Below, one piece after another: positions 35,704 through 49,782 of a stretch of 64,000 bases of DNA. Positions within the stretch are counted from its first letter, which is position 1. Each line of letters starts with the position of its first letter. This stretch comes from Hippopus hippopus (taxonomy: Eukaryota > Mollusca > Bivalvia > Cardiida > Cardiidae). The DNA lies in NCBI GenBank assembly GCA_946811185.2, contig OX328107.1, positions 38,527,860-38,591,859 on the forward strand, given 5' to 3'. Both the position numbers and the translations under genes were made by a program. Below the pieces are notes generated by a model. The model searched no databases and was not told the origin of the DNA. It saw only the letters and a program-made list of their open reading frames with translations.

Positions 35704-37746
35704 ATGACCCGAAGATTTAACATAGATATACAGAGATTTCCCCCCCTTCCAATCAGCCAATCAAATCTCAGGCCTCTCTTAAATTATCCAATCACAGAAG
35801 GTTTTAGAAAATCAAAATGGCGTCCAATCAGCCAATCAAATCTCATCCCTCTCTTCAAATTATCCAATCAGAAAAGCTTTGAGAAATTCAATATTGCGCC
35901 CAATCAGCCAATCAAATTGCAGACACACCCCCACAATCATCCAATCAGAAAGCTCTGTGCCATTTGAAATGGCGCCCGAAAATATCGATAGAAAACAGTG
36001 AGCAAGAATCGGCATAAAAGTGGATTTAAAGTCTTCTTTGAAGGCTGTTATGCAGTCCTTGGCAAACTGCCAGGCATGCACCCTCCACCAATGCCAGATT
36101 TCACTGAAAATGGGCGAAAATTTAAGAAAACAGGGTGACAGAAGACCTTGTTTTGGTGCCTTCTAGCACCTTGCAAGATTGACTTCCCCTGATCCCTTGA
36201 TCCCTTAATTCGATCTGCTTTTCTAATTCAGGCCAACTGCCATACTGTACATTGATACTTTAAATATGCTAAGATGATCAATGTACAGTGTAGAAACCCC
36301 AGAAAATAAGAAAATAATGTCACAAGTGACTAAAAAAGACTGAAAACTCTTTCAGTAGCAACTGCTTCCTATTGCATAAATCAAATAAAGGGAACTAAAT
36401 TTTAATTTTTTTTTTAATCTCTTTTTACCGTAACAAGAAACCCAGTTACGTTGACTACCGTCTCATACGTGCCAGTTACGCACCCGCAAAAACACGAAAA
36501 ATCGACTTACGGCACATTCCATAGCAGACGACACCTGTTGCTTAAGTCAAATATAGGGATTTTTTTTGGTTCTTTTTCTCTTACTAGGGCCATTTTATTG
36601 GCATTGATACTTTGAATATGCTAAGATGATCAATGTACAGTGCAGAAACCCCAGAAGATAATGTCACAAGTGGCTAAAAAAGACTGAAAACTCTTTCAGT
36701 AGCAACTGATTTCTATTGCATAAATCAAACAAAGGGAACTAAATTTTAATTTTTTTTTAAATCTCTTTTTATACAATGACAAGAAATCCAGTTGTGTTGA
36801 CTACCGTCTCATACGTGCCAGTTACGCGCCCGCGAAAACATGAAAAATCGACTTACGGCACATTCCATAGCAGACGACACCTGTTGCTTAAGTCAAATAT
36901 AGGGATTTTTTTTGGTTCTTTTTCTCTTACTAGGGCCATTGAAATGGCATTGATACTTTGAATTTGCTAAGATGATTAATGTACAGTGTAGAAATCCCAG
37001 AAAATAGTGTCACAAGTGGCTTCAAAAAAGTGAAAACTCTTTCAGTAACAACTGATTTCTGTTGCATAGATCAAAGAAAGGGAACTAAATTTTTATTTTT
37101 TTTTTTAATCTCTTTTTATACCATGACAAGAAATCCAGTTGATTTGACTACCGTCTCATACGTGCCAGTTATGCGCCCGCGAAAACATGAAAAATCGACT
37201 TACGGCACATTCCATAGCAGACGACACCTGTTGCTTAAGTCGAATATAGGGAATTTTTTTTTTTTTCGTTTTCTCTTACTAGGGCCATTGAATTGGTTAC
37301 AATGACTATCCCACCCATACGTGACCGTTAGTGCTGTGCATAAAATCATAAAATCAATTTGGACACTTTCCGAGGCAAGTGATACCTGTTGCACATCAAA
37401 GAAAGGTAAACCAAATTCGTTTTCTTACCAGGGTCACGAAAAACATTGAACCAATTTTGGTGACCGTGTGAGTCATAAGTCTATTTTATGTTTAACCGCT
37501 GCGCAAAAACATTGATCCAGAAGCAACCGGTTGCTGTTGCATAAACTTTTTCCAATAAGAAATCTTGTTCTTGTTTGAGAATTCAGAAATAGGCCAATGA
37601 AATACAATAAGATGTAAGAATGACTAATAATAAAAATAGGTAAAATAGATAAAATGGCAAAGTTGGGGATTCAACCTCTGACCATCAGGACCCAAAAAAG
37701 GTCTTGGTGCAGGGGTCAAACCCTCTTTGCCATTGAATAGGCTGAA
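35704..37746 (+). repeat. Long unit R18 (2,043 bp)
   Basis: First unit with gttatgcag (A at 36050). It has cacaagtgac at 36321, shared only with R29. Private changes are aaaaagtgaaaac near 37027, accatgac near 37131 and ttacaatgac near 37298. Confidence 0.96.
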
Positions 37747-39788
37747 ATGACCCGAAGATTTAACATAGATATACAGAGATTTCCCCCCCTTCCAATCAGC
37801 CAATCAAATCTCAGGCCTCTCTTAAATTATCCAATCACAGAAGGTTTTAGTAAATCAAAATGGCGTCCAATCAGCCAATCAAATCTCATCCCTCTCTTCA
37901 AATTATCCAATCAGAAAAGCTTTGAGAAATTCAATATTGCGTCCAATCAGCCAATCAAATTGCAGACACACCCCCACAATCATCCAATCAGAAAGCTCTG
38001 TGCCATTTGAAATGGCGCCCGAAAATATCGATAGAAAACAGTGAGCAAGAATCGGCATAAAAGTGGATTTAAAGTCTTCTTTGAAGGCTGTTGTGCAGTC
38101 CTTGGCAAACTGCCAGGCATGCACCCTCCACCAATGCCAGATTTCACTGAAAATGGGCGAAAATTTAAGAAAACAGGGTGACAGAAGACCTTGTTTTGGT
38201 GCCTTCTAGCACCTTGCAAGATTGACTTCCCCTGATCCCTTGATCCCTTAATTCGATCTGCTTTTCTAATTCAGGCCAACTGCCATACTGTACATTGATA
38301 CTTTAAATATGCTAAGATGATCAATGTACAGTGTAGAAACCCCAGAAAATAAGAAAATAATGTCACAAGTGGCTAAAAAAGACTGAAAACTCTTTCAGTA
38401 GCAACTGCTTCCTATTGCATAAATCAAATAAAGGGAACTAAATTTTAATTTTTTTTTTAATCTCTTTTTACCGTAACAAGAAACCCAGTTACGTTGACTA
38501 CCGTCTCATACGTGCCAGTTACGCACCCGCAAAAACACGAAAAATCGACTTACGGCACATTCCATAGCAGACGACACCTGTTGCTTAAGTCAAATATAGG
38601 GATTTTTTTTGGTTCTTTTTCTCTTACTAGGGCCATTTTATTGGCATTGATACTTTGAATATGCTAAGATGATCAATGTACAGTGCAGAAACCCCAGAAG
38701 ATAATGTCACAAGTGGCTAAAAAAGACTGAAAACTCTTTCAGTAGCAACTGATTTCTATTGCATAAATCAAACAAAGGGAACTAAATTTTAATTTTTTTT
38801 TAAATCTCTTTTTATACAATGACAAGAAATCCAGTTGTGTTGACTACCGTCTCATACGTGCCAGTTACGCGCCCGCGAAAACATGAAAAATCGACTTACG
38901 GCACATTCCATAGCAGACGACACCTGTTGCTTAAGTCAAATATAGGGATTTTTTTTGGTTCTTTTTCTCTTACTAGGGCCATTGAAATGGCATTGATACT
39001 TTGAATTTGCTAAGATGATTAATGTACAGTGTAGAAATCCCAGAAAATAGTGTCACAAGTGGCTTCAAAAAACTGAAAACTCTTTCAGTAACAACTGATT
39101 TCTGTTGCATAGATCAAAGAAAGGGAACTAAATTTTTATTTTTTTTTTTAATCTCTTTTTATACCGTGACAAGAAATCCAGTTGATTTGACTACCGTCTC
39201 ATACGTGCCAGTTATGCGCCCGCGAAAACATGAAAAATCGACTTACGGCACATTCCATAGCAGACGACACCTGTTGCTTAAGTCGAATATAGGGAATATT
39301 TTTTTTTTCGTTTTCTCTTACTAGGGCCATTGAATTGGTTACGATGACTATCCCACCCATACGTGACCGTTAGTGCTTTGCATAAAATCATAAAATCAAT
39401 TTGGACACTTTCCGAGGCAAGTGATACCTGTTGCACATCAAAGAAAGGTAAACCAAATTCGTTTTCTTACCAGGGTCACGAAAAACATTGAACCAATTTT
39501 GGTGACCGTGTGAGTCATAAGTCTATTTTATGTTTAACCGCTGCGCAAAAACATTGATCCAGAAGCAACCGGTTGCTGTTGCATAAACTTTTTCCAATAA
39601 GAAATCTTGTTCTTGTTTGAGAATTCAGAAATAGGCCAATGAAATACAATAAGATGTAAGAATGACTAATAATAAAAATAGGTAAAATAGATAAAATGGC
39701 AAAGTTGGGGATTCAACCTCTGACCATCAGGACCCAAAAAAGGTCTTGGTGCAGGGGTCAAACCCTCTTTGCCATTGAATAGGCTGAA
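37747..39788 (+). repeat. Long unit R19 (2,042 bp)
   Basis: Reverts to gttgtgcag although it lies in the right half. Private changes are ttagtaaatc near 37848 and attgcgtcc near 37938. It has gtgctttg near 39373, otherwise found in R21, R24, R26 and R33. Confidence 0.96.
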
Positions 39789-41820
39789 ATGACCCGAAGA
39801 TTTAACATAGATATACAGAGATTTCCCCCCCTTCCAATCAGCCAATCAAATCTCAGGCCTCTCTTAAATTATCCAATCACAGAAGGTTTTAGAAAATCAA
39901 AATGGCGTCCAATCAGCCAATCAAATCTCATCCCTCTCTTCAAATTATCCAATCAGAAAAGCTTTGAGAAATTCAATATTGCGCCCAATCAGCCAATCAA
40001 ATTGCAGACACACCCCCACAATCATCCAATCAGAAAGCTCTGTGCCATTTGAAATGGCGCCCGAAAATATCGATAGAAAACAGTGAGCAAGAATCGGCAT
40101 AAAAGTGGATTTAAAGTCTTCTTTGAAGGCTGTTATGCAGTCCTTGGCAAACTGCCAGGCATGCACCCTCCACCAATGCCAGATTTCACTGAAAATTTAA
40201 GAAAACAGGGTGACAGAAGACCTTGTTTTGGTGCCTTCTAGCACCTTGCAAGATTGACTTCCCCTGATCCCTTGATCCCTTAATTCGATCTGCTTTTCTA
40301 ATTCAGGCCAACTGCCATACTGTACATTGATACTTTAAATATGCTAAGATGATCAATGTACAGTGTAGAAACCCCAGAAGATAAGAAAATAATGTCACAA
40401 GTGGCTAAAAAAGACTGAAAACTCTTTCAGTAGCAACTGCTTCCTATTGCATAAATCAAATAAAGGGAACTAAATTTTAATTTTTTTTTTAATCTCTTTT
40501 TACCGTAACAAGAAACCCAGTTACGTTGACTACCGTCTCATACGTGCCAGTTACGCACCCGCAAAAACACGAAAAATCGACTTACGGCACATTCCATAGC
40601 AGACGACACCTGTTGCTTAAGTCAAATATAGGGATTTTTTTTGGTTCTTTTTCTCTTACTAGGGCCATTTTATTGGCATTGATACTTTGAATATGCTAAG
40701 ATGATCAATGTACAGTGCAGAAACCCCAGAAGATAATGTCACAAGTGGCTAAAAAAGACTGAAAACTCTTTCAGTAGCAACTGATTTCTATTGCATAAAT
40801 CAAACAAAGGGAACTAAATTTTAATTTTTTTTTAAATCTCTTTTTATACAATGACAAGAAATCCAGTTGTGTTGACTACCGTCTCATACGTGCCAGTTAC
40901 GCGCCCGCAAAAACATGAAAAATCGACTTACGGCACATTCCATAGCAGACGACACCTGTTGCTTAAGTCAAATATAGGGATTTTTTTTGGTTCTTTTTCT
41001 CTTACTAGGGCCATTGAAATGGCATTGATACTTTGAATTTGCTAAGATGATTAATGTACAGTGTAGAAATCCCAGAAAATAGTGTCACAAGTGGCTTCAA
41101 AAAACTGAAAACTCTTTCAGTAACAACTGATTTCTGTTGCATAGATCAAACAAAGGGAACTAAATTTTTATTTTTTTTTTTAATCTCTTTTTATACCGTG
41201 ACAAGAAATCCAGTTGATTTGACTACCGTCTCATACGTGCCAGTTATGCGCCCGCGAAAACATGAAAAATTGACTTAAGGCACATTCCATAGCAGACGAC
41301 ACCTGTTGCTTAAGTCGAATATAGGGAATTTTTTTTTTTTCGTTTTCTCTTACTAGGGCCATTGAATTGGTTACGATGACTATCCCACCCATACGTGACC
41401 GTTAGTGCTGTGCATAAAATCATAAAATCAATTTGGACACTTTCCGAGGCAAGTGATACCTGTTGCACATCAAAGAAAGTTAAACCAAATTCGTTTTCTT
41501 ACCAGGGTCACGAAAAACATTGAACCAATTTTGGTGACCGTGTGAGTCATAAGTCTATTTTATGTTTAACCGCTGCGCAAAAACATTGATCCAGAAGCAA
41601 CCGGTTGCTGTTGCATAAACTTTTTCCAATAAGAAATCTTGTTCTTGTTTGAGAATTCAGAAATAGGCCAATGAAATACAATAAGATGTAAGAATGACTA
41701 ATAATAAAAATAGGTAAAATAGATAAAATGGCAAAGTTGGGGATTCAACCTCTGACCATCAGGACCCAAAAAAGGTCTTGGTGCAGGGGTCAAACCCTCT
41801 TTGCCATTGAATAGGCTGAA
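39789..41820 (+). repeat. Long unit R20 (2,032 bp, internal 10-bp deletion)
   Basis: The only long unit noticeably off length. It lacks 10 bp between two GAAAAT direct repeats at 40191. It also has cccgcaaaaacatg near 40906, cttaagg for cttacgg near 41276 and aaagttaaac near 41477. Confidence 0.96.
40191..40197 (+). other. 10-bp deletion site in R20
   Basis: Other units read GAAAATGGGCGAAAATTT, in which GAAAAT occurs twice at a 10-bp distance. R20 has one copy only, the product expected from slippage or single-strand annealing between the two. Confidence 0.9.
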
Positions 41821-43864
41821 ATGACCCGAAGATTTAACATAGATATACAGAGATTTCCCCCCCTTCCAATCAGCCAATCAAATCTCAGGCCTCTCTTAAA
41901 TTATCCAATCACAGAAGGTTTTAGAAAATCAAAATGGCGTCCAATCAGCCAATCAAATATCATCCCTCTCTTCAAATTATCCAATCAGAAAAGCTTTGAG
42001 AAAATTCAATATTGCGCCCAATCAGCCAATCAAATTGCAGACACACCCCCACAATCATCCAATCAGAAAGCTCTGTGCCATTTGAAATGGCGCCCGAAAA
42101 TATCGATAGAAAACAGTGAGCAAGAATCGGCATAAAAGTGGATTTAAAGTCTTCTTTGAAGGCTGTTATGCAGTCCTTGGCAAACTGCCAGGCATGCACC
42201 CTCCACCAATGCCAGATTTCACTGAAAATGGGCGAAACTTTAAGAAAACAGGGTGACAGAAGACCTTGTTTTGGTGCCTTCTAGCACCTTGCAAGATTGA
42301 CTTCCCCTGATCCCTTGATCCCTTAATTCGATCTGCTTTTCTAATTCAGGCCAACTGCCATACTGTACATTGATACTTTAAATATGCTAAGATGATCAAT
42401 GTACAGTGTAGAAACCCCAGAAAATAAGAAAATAATGTCACAAGTGGCTAAAAAAGACTGAAAACTCTTTCAGTAGCAACTGCTTCCTATTGCATAAATC
42501 AAATAAAGGGAACTAAATTTTAATTTTTTTTTTAATCTCTTTTTACCGTAACAAGAAACCCAGTTACGTTGACTACCGTCTCATACGTGCCAGTTACGCA
42601 CCCGCAAAAACACGAAAAATCGACTTACGGCACATTCCATAGCAGACGACACCTGTTGCTTAAGTCAAATATAGGGATTTTTTTTGGTTCTTTTTCTCTT
42701 ACTAGGGCCATTTTATTGGCATTGATACTTTGAATATGCTAAGATGATCAATGTACAGTGCAGAAACCCCAGAAGATAATGTCACAAGTGGCTAAAAAAG
42801 ACTGAAAACTCTTTCAGTAGCAACTGATTTCTATTGCATAAATCAAACAAAGGGAACTAAATTTTAATTTCTTTTTAAATCTCTTTTTATACAATGACAA
42901 GAAATCCAGTTGTGTTGACTACCGTCTCATACGTGCCAGTTACGCGCCCGCGAAAACATGAAAAATCGACTTACGGCACATTCCATAGCAGACGACACCT
43001 GTTGCTTAAGTCAAATATAGGGATTTTTTTTGGTTCTTTTTCTCTTACTAGGGCCATTGAAATGGCATTGATACTTTGAATTTGCTAAGATGATTAATGT
43101 ACAGTGTAGAAATCCCAGAAAATAGTGTCACAAGTGGTTTCAAAAAACTGAAAACTCTTTCAGTAACAACTGATTTCTGTTGCATAGATCAAACAAAGGG
43201 AACTAAATTTTTATTTTTTTTTTTTAATCTCTTTTTATACCGTGACAAGAAATCCAGTTGATTTGACTACCGTCTCATACGTGCCAGTTATGCGCCCGCG
43301 AAAACATGAAAAATCGACTTACGGCACATTCCATAGCAGACGACACCTGTTGCTTAAGTCGAATATAGGGATTTTTTTTTTTTTCGTTTTCTCTTACTAG
43401 GGCCATTGAATTGGTTACGATGACTATCCCACCCATACGTGACCGTTAGTGCTTTGCATAAAATCATAAAATCAATTTGGACACTTTCCGAGGCAAGTGA
43501 TACCTGTTGCACATCAAAGAAAGGTAAACCAAATTCGTTTTCTTACCAGGGTCACGAAAAACATTGAACCAATTTTGGTGACCGTGTGAGTCATAAGTCT
43601 ATTTTATGTTTAACCGCTGCGCAAAAACATTGATCCAGAAGCAACCGGTTGCTGTTGCATAAACTTTTTCCAATAAGAAATCTTGGTCTTGTTTGAGAAT
43701 TCAGAAATAGGCCAATGAAATACAATAAGATGTAAGAATGACTAATAATAAAAATAGGTAAAATAGATAAAATGGCAAAGTTGGGGATTCAACCTCTGAC
43801 CATCAGGACCCAAAAAAGGTCTTGGTGCAGGGGTCAAACCCTCTTTGCCATTGGATAGGCTGAA
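41821..43864 (+). repeat. Long unit R21 (2,044 bp), type B haplotype
   Basis: Carries the type B markers gagaaaattc near 41998, gtggtttc near 43135, gggattt before the module-3 T-run and gtgctttg near 43450. It has gcgaaactt at 42232, shared only with R28, and a private change aaatatcatcc near 41946. Confidence 0.96.
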
Positions 43865-45909
43865 ATGACCCGAAGATTTAACATAGATATACAGAGATTT
43901 CCCCCCCTTCCAATCAGCCAATCAAATCTCAGGCCTCTCTTAAATTATCCAATCACAGAAGGTTTTAGAAAATCAAAATGGCGTCCAATCAGCCAATCAA
44001 ATCTCATCCCTCTCTTCAAATTATCCAATCAGAAAAGCTTTGAGAAATTCAATATTGTGCCCAATCAGCCAATCAAATTGCAGACACACCCCCACAATCA
44101 TCCAATCAGAAAGCTCTGTGCCATTTGAAATGGCGCCCGAAAATATCGATAGAAAACAGTGAGCAAGAATCGGCATAAAAGTGGATTTAAAGTCTTCTTT
44201 GAAGGCTGTTATGCAGTCCTTGGCAAACTGCCAGGCATGCACCCTCCACCAATGCCAGATTTCACTGAAAATGGGCGAAAATTTAAGAAAACAGGGTGAC
44301 AGAAGACCTTGTTTTGGTGCCTTCTAGCACCTTGCAAGATTGACTTCCCCTGATCCCTTGATCCCTTAATTCGATCTGCTTTTCTAATTCAGGCCAACTG
44401 CCATACTGTACATTGATACTTTAAATATGCTAAGATGATCAATGTACAGTGTAGAAACCCCAGAAAATAAGAAAATAATGTCACAAGTGGCTAAAAAAGA
44501 CTGAAAACTCTTTCAGTAGCAACTGCTTCCTATTGCATAAATCAAATAAAGGGAACTAAATTTTAATTTTTTTTTTTAATCTCTTTTTACCGTAACAAGA
44601 AACCCAGTTACGTTGACTACCGTCTCATACGTGCCAGTTACGCACCCGCAAAAACACGAAAAATCGACTTACGGCACATTCCATAGCAGACGACACCTGT
44701 TGCTTAAGTCAAATATAGGGATTTTTTTTGGTTCTTTTTCTCTTACTAGGGCCATTTTATTGGCATTGATACTTTGAATATGCTAAGATGATCAATGTAC
44801 AGTGCAGAAACCCCAGAAGATAATGTCACAAGTGGCTAAAAAAGACTGAAAACTCTTTCAGTAGCAACTGATTTCTATTGCATAAATCAAACAAAGGGAA
44901 CTAAATTTTAATTTTTTTTTTAAATCTCTTTTTATACAATGACAAGAAATCCAGTTGTGTTGACTACCGTCTCATACGTGCCAGTTACGCGCCCGCGAAA
45001 ACATGAAAAATCAACTTACGGCACATTCCATAGCAGACGACACCTGTTGCTTAAGTCAAATATAGGGATTTTTTTTGGTTCTTTTTCTCTTACTAGGGCC
45101 ATTGAAATGGCATTGATACTTTGAATTTGCTAAGATGATTAATGTACAGTGTAGAAATCCCAGAAAATAGTGTCACAAGTGGTTTCAAAAAACTGAAAAC
45201 TCTTTCAGTAACAACTGATTTCTGTTGCATAGATCAAAGAAAGGGAACTAAATTTTTATTTTTTTTTTTAATCTCTTTTTATACCGTGACAAGAAATCCA
45301 GTTGATTTGACTACCGTCTCATACGTGCCAGTTATGCGCCCGCGAAAACATGAAAAATCGACTTACGGCACATTCCATAGCAGACGACACCTGTTGCTTA
45401 AGTCGAATATAGGGAATTTTTTTTTTTTTCGTTTTCTCTTACTAGGGCCATTGAATTGGTTACGATGACTATCCCACCCATACGTGACCGTTAGTGCTGT
45501 GCATAAAATCATAAAATCAATTTGGACACTTTCCGAGGCAAGTGATACCTGTTGCACATCAAAGAAAGGTAAACCAAATTTGTTTTCTTACCAGGGTCAC
45601 GAAAAACATTGAACCAATTTTGGTGACCGTGTGAGTCATAAGTCTATTTTATGTTTAACCGCTGCGCAAAAACATTGATCCAGAAGCAACCGGTTGCTGT
45701 TGCATAAACTTTTTCCAATAAGAAATCTTGTTCTTGTTTGAGAATTCAGAAATAGGCCAATGAAATACAATAAGATGTAAGAATGACTAATAATAAAAAT
45801 AGGTAAAATAGATAAAATGGCAAAGTTGGGGATTCAACCTCTGACCATCAGGACCCAAAAAAGGTCTTGGTGCAGGGGTCAAACCCTCTTTGCCATTGAA
45901 TAGGCTGAA
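43865..45909 (+). repeat. Long unit R22 (2,045 bp)
   Basis: Precedes the first short unit. It has gtggtttc, tcaactt near 45012 (shared with R33), aaatttgtttt near 45577 (shared with short units R23 and R25) and a private attgtgccc near 44055. The bases just upstream of its mark read ttggatagg, as in front of R33. Confidence 0.96.
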
Positions 45910-46824
45910 ATGACCCGAAGATTTAACATAGATATACAGAGATTTCCCCCCCTTCCAATCAGCCAATCAAATCTCAGGCCTCTCTTAAATTATCCAATCA
46001 CAGAAGGTTTTAGAAAATCAAAATGGCGTCCAATCAGCCAATCAAATCTCATCCCTCTCTTCAAATTATCCAATCAGAAAAGCTTTGAGAAATTCAATAT
46101 TAAAAAACTGAAAACTCTTTCAGTAACAACTGATTTCTGTTGCATAGATCAAACAAAGGGAACTAAATTTTTATTTTTTTTTTTAATCTCTTTTTATACC
46201 GTGACAAGAAATCCAGTTGATTTGACTACCGTCTCATATGTGCCAGTTATGCGCCCGCGAAAACATGAAAAATCGACTTACGGCACATTCCATAGCAGAC
46301 GACACCTGTTGCTTAAGTCGAATATAGGGAATTTTTTTTTTTTTCGTTTTCTCTTACTAGGGCCATTGAATTGGTTACGATGACTATCCCACCCATACGT
46401 GACCGTTAGTGCTGTGCATAAAATCATAAAATCAATTTGGACACTTTCCGAGGCAAGTGATACCTGTTGCACATCAAAGAAAGGTAAACCAAATTTGTTT
46501 TCTTACCAGGGTCACGAAAAACATTAAACCAATTTTGGTGACCGTGTGAGTCATAAGTCTATTTTATGTTTAACCGCTGCGCAAAAACATTGATCCAGAA
46601 GCAACCGGTTGCTGTTGCATAAACTTTTTCCAATAAGAAATCTTGTTCTTGTTTGAGAATTCAGAAATAGGCCAATGAAATACAATAAGATGTAAGAATG
46701 ACTAATAATAAAAATAGGTAAAATAGATAAAATGGCAAAGTTGGGGATTCAACCTCTGACCATCAGGACCCAAAAAAGGTCTTGGTGCAGGGGTCAAACC
46801 CTCTTTGCCATTGAATAGGCTGAA
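45910..46824 (+). repeat. Short unit R23 (915 bp)
   Basis: Deletion derivative. CCAAT subrepeats 1 and 2 run into the middle of module 3 at 46101/46102, and then the unit continues normally. It retains the last module, the decayed copies, the linker and the fold-back element. Private changes are catatgtg near 46237 and cattaaacc near 46523. Confidence 0.97.
46101..46102 (+). other. Short-unit deletion junction, R23
   Basis: ttcaatatt, from the end of CCAAT subrepeat 2, joins aaaaaactgaaaac, from module 3. In long units the left side continues gcgccc and the right side is preceded by gcttc, so no shared base spans the join. Confidence 0.95.
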
Positions 46825-48867
46825 ATGACCCGAAGATTTAACATAGATATACAGAGATTTCCCCCCCTTCCAATCAGCCAATCAAATCTCAGGCCTCTCT
46901 TAAATTATCCAATCACAGAAGGTTTTAGAAAATCAAAATGGCGTCCAATCAGCCAATCAAATCTCATCCCTCTCTTCAAATTATCCAATCAGAAAAGCTT
47001 TGAGAAAATTCAATATTGCGCCCAATCAGCCAATCAAATTGCAGACACACCCCCACAATCATCCAATCAGAAAGCTCTGTGCCATTTGAAATGGCGCCCG
47101 AAAATATCGATAGAAAACAGTGAGCAAGAATCGGCATAAAAGTGGATTTAAAGTCTTCTTTGAAGGCTGTTATGCAGTCCTTGGCAAACTGCCAGGCATG
47201 CACCCTCCACCAATGCCAGATTTCACTGAAAATGGGCGAAAATTTAAGAAAACAGGGTGACAGAAGACCTTGTTTTGGTGCCTTCTAGCACCTTGCAAGA
47301 TTGACTTCCCCTGATCCCTTGATCCCTTAATTCGATCTGCTTTTCTAATTCAGGCCAACTGCCATACTGTACATTGATACTTTAAATATGCTAAGATGAT
47401 CAATGTACAGTGTAGAAACCCCAGAAAATAAGAAAATAATGTCACAAGTGGCTAAAAAAGACTGAAAACTCTTTCAGTAGCAACTGCTTCCTATTGCATA
47501 AATCAAATAAAGGGAACTAAATTTTAATTTTTTTTTAATCTCTTTTTACCGTAACAAGAAACCCAGTTACGTTGACTACCGTCTCATACGTGCCAGTTAC
47601 GCACCCGCAAAAACACGAAAAATCGACTTACGGCACATTCCATAGCAGACGACACCTGTTGCTTAAGTCAAATATAGGGATTTTTTTTGGTTCTTTTTCT
47701 CTTACTAGGGCCATTTTATTGGCATTGATACTTTGAATATGCTAAGATGATCAATGAACAGTGCAGAAACCCCAGAAGATAATGTCACAAGTGGCTAAAA
47801 AAGACTGAAAACTCTTTCAGTAGCAACTGATTTCTATTGCATAAATCAAACAAAGGGAACTAAATTTTAATTTTTTTTTAAATCTCTTTTTATACAATGA
47901 CAAGAAATCCAGTTGTGTTGACTACCGTCTCATACGTGCCAGTTACGCGCCCGCGAAAACATGAAAAATCGACTTACGGCACATTCCATAGCAGACGACA
48001 CCTGTTGCTTAAGTCAAATATAGGGATTTTTTTTGGTTCTTTTTCTCTTACTAGGGCCATTGAAATGGCATTGATACTTTGAATTTGCTAAGATGATTAA
48101 TGTACAGTGTAGAAATCCCAGAAAATAGTGTCACAAGTGGTTTCAAAAAACTGAAAACTCTTTCAGTAACAACTGATTTCTGTTGCATAGATCAAACAAA
48201 GGGAACTAAATTTTTATTTTTTTTTTTAATCTCTTTTTATACCGTGACAAGAAATCCAGTTGATTTGACTACCGTCTCATACGTGCCAGTTATGCGCCCG
48301 CGAAAACATGAAAAATCGACTTACGGCACATTCCATAGCAGACGACACCTGTTGCTTAAGTCGAATATAGGGATTTTTTTTTTTTTTCGTTTTCTCTTAC
48401 TAGGGCCATTGAATTGGTTACGATGACTATCCCACCCATACGTGACCGTTAGTGCTTTGCATAAAATCATAAAATCAATTTGGACACTTTCCGAGGCAAG
48501 TGATACCTGTTGCACATCAAAGAAAGGTAAACCAAATTCGTTTTCTTACCAGGGTCACGAAAAACATTGAACCAATTTTGGTGACCGTGTGAGTCATAAG
48601 TCTATTTTATGTTTAACCGCTGCGCAAAAACATTGATCCAGAAGCAACCGGTTGCTGTTGCATAAACTTTTTCCAATAAGAAATCTTGTTCTTGTTTGAG
48701 AATTCAGAAATAGGCCAATGAAATACAATAAGATGTAAGAATGACTAATAATAAAAATAGGTAAAATAGATAAAATGGCAAAGTTGGGGATTCAACCTCT
48801 GACCATCAGGACCCAAAAAAGGTCTTGGTGCAGGGGTCAAACCCTCTTTGCCATTGAATAGGCTGAA
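46825..48867 (+). repeat. Long unit R24 (2,043 bp), type B haplotype
   Basis: Flanked by short units on both sides. It has all four type B markers: gagaaaattc, gtggtttc, gggattt and gtgctttg near 48452. A private T-to-A change, caatgaacag near 47753, alters the inverted-repeat region of module 2. Confidence 0.96.
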
Positions 48868-49782
48868 ATGACCCCAAGATTTAACATAGATATACAGAGA
48901 TTTCCCCCCCTTCCAATCAGCCAATCAAATCTCAGGTCTCTCTTAAATTATCCAATCACAGAAGGTTTTAGAAAATCAAAATGGCGTCCAATCAGCCAAT
49001 CAAATCTCATCCCTCTCTTCAAATTATCCAATCAGAAAAGCTTTGAGAAATTCAATATTAAAAAACTGAAAACTCTTTCAGTAACAACTGATTTCTGTTG
49101 CATAGATCAAACAAAGGGAACTAAATTTTTATTTTTTTTTTTAATCTCTTTTTATACCGTGACAAGAAATCCAGTTGATTTGACTACCGTCTCATACGTG
49201 CCAGTTATGCGCCCGCGAAAACATGAAAAATCGACTTACGGCACATTCCATAGCAGACGACACCTGTTGCTTAAGTCGAATATAGGGAATTTTTGTTTTT
49301 TTCGTTTTCTCTTACTAGGGCCATTGAATTGGTTACGATGACTATCCCACCCATACGTGACCGTTAGTGCTGTGCATAAAATCATAAAATCAATTTGGAC
49401 ACTTTCCGAGGCAAGTGATACCTGTTGCACATCAAAGAAAGGTAAACCAAATTTGTTTTCTTACCAGGGTCACGAAAAACATTGAACCAATTTTGGTGAC
49501 CGTGTGAGTCATAAGTCTATTTTATGTTTAACCGCTGCGCAAAAACATTGATCCAGAAGCAACCGGTTGCTGTTGCATAAACTTTTTCCAATAAGAAATC
49601 TTGTTCTTGTTTGAGAATTCAGAAATAGGCCAATGAAATACAATAAGATGTAAGAATGACTAATAATAAAAATAGGTAAAATAGATAAAATGGCAAAGTT
49701 GGGGATTCAACCTCTGACCATCAGGACCCAAAAAAGGTCTTGGTGCAGAGGTCAAACCCTCTTTGCCATTGAATAGGCTGAA
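48868..49782 (+). repeat. Short unit R25 (915 bp)
   Basis: Same deletion junction as R23, at 49059/49060. It begins ATGACCCCAAG, a state shared only with partial unit R34. Other private changes are caggtctctc near 48934, a G in the module-3 T-run near 49295 and gcagaggtc near 49746. Confidence 0.97.
49059..49060 (+). other. Short-unit deletion junction, R25
   Basis: Identical join to R23. In R1 coordinates the missing piece corresponds to 1178-2305, about 1,128 bp. Confidence 0.95.

Larger units (their letters stand above)
43865..46824 (+). repeat. Long+short composite repeat, copy 1 (2,960 bp)
   Basis: R22 plus R23. It is the first of three consecutive long/short pairs. The long member here is not full type B, but it shares aaatttgtttt with its short partner, suggesting the two were exchanged or amplified together. 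Confidence 0.75.
46825..49782 (+). repeat. Long+short composite repeat, copy 2 (2,958 bp)
   Basis: Type B long unit R24 plus short unit R25. Same length as the next pair, to the base. Confidence 0.85.
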
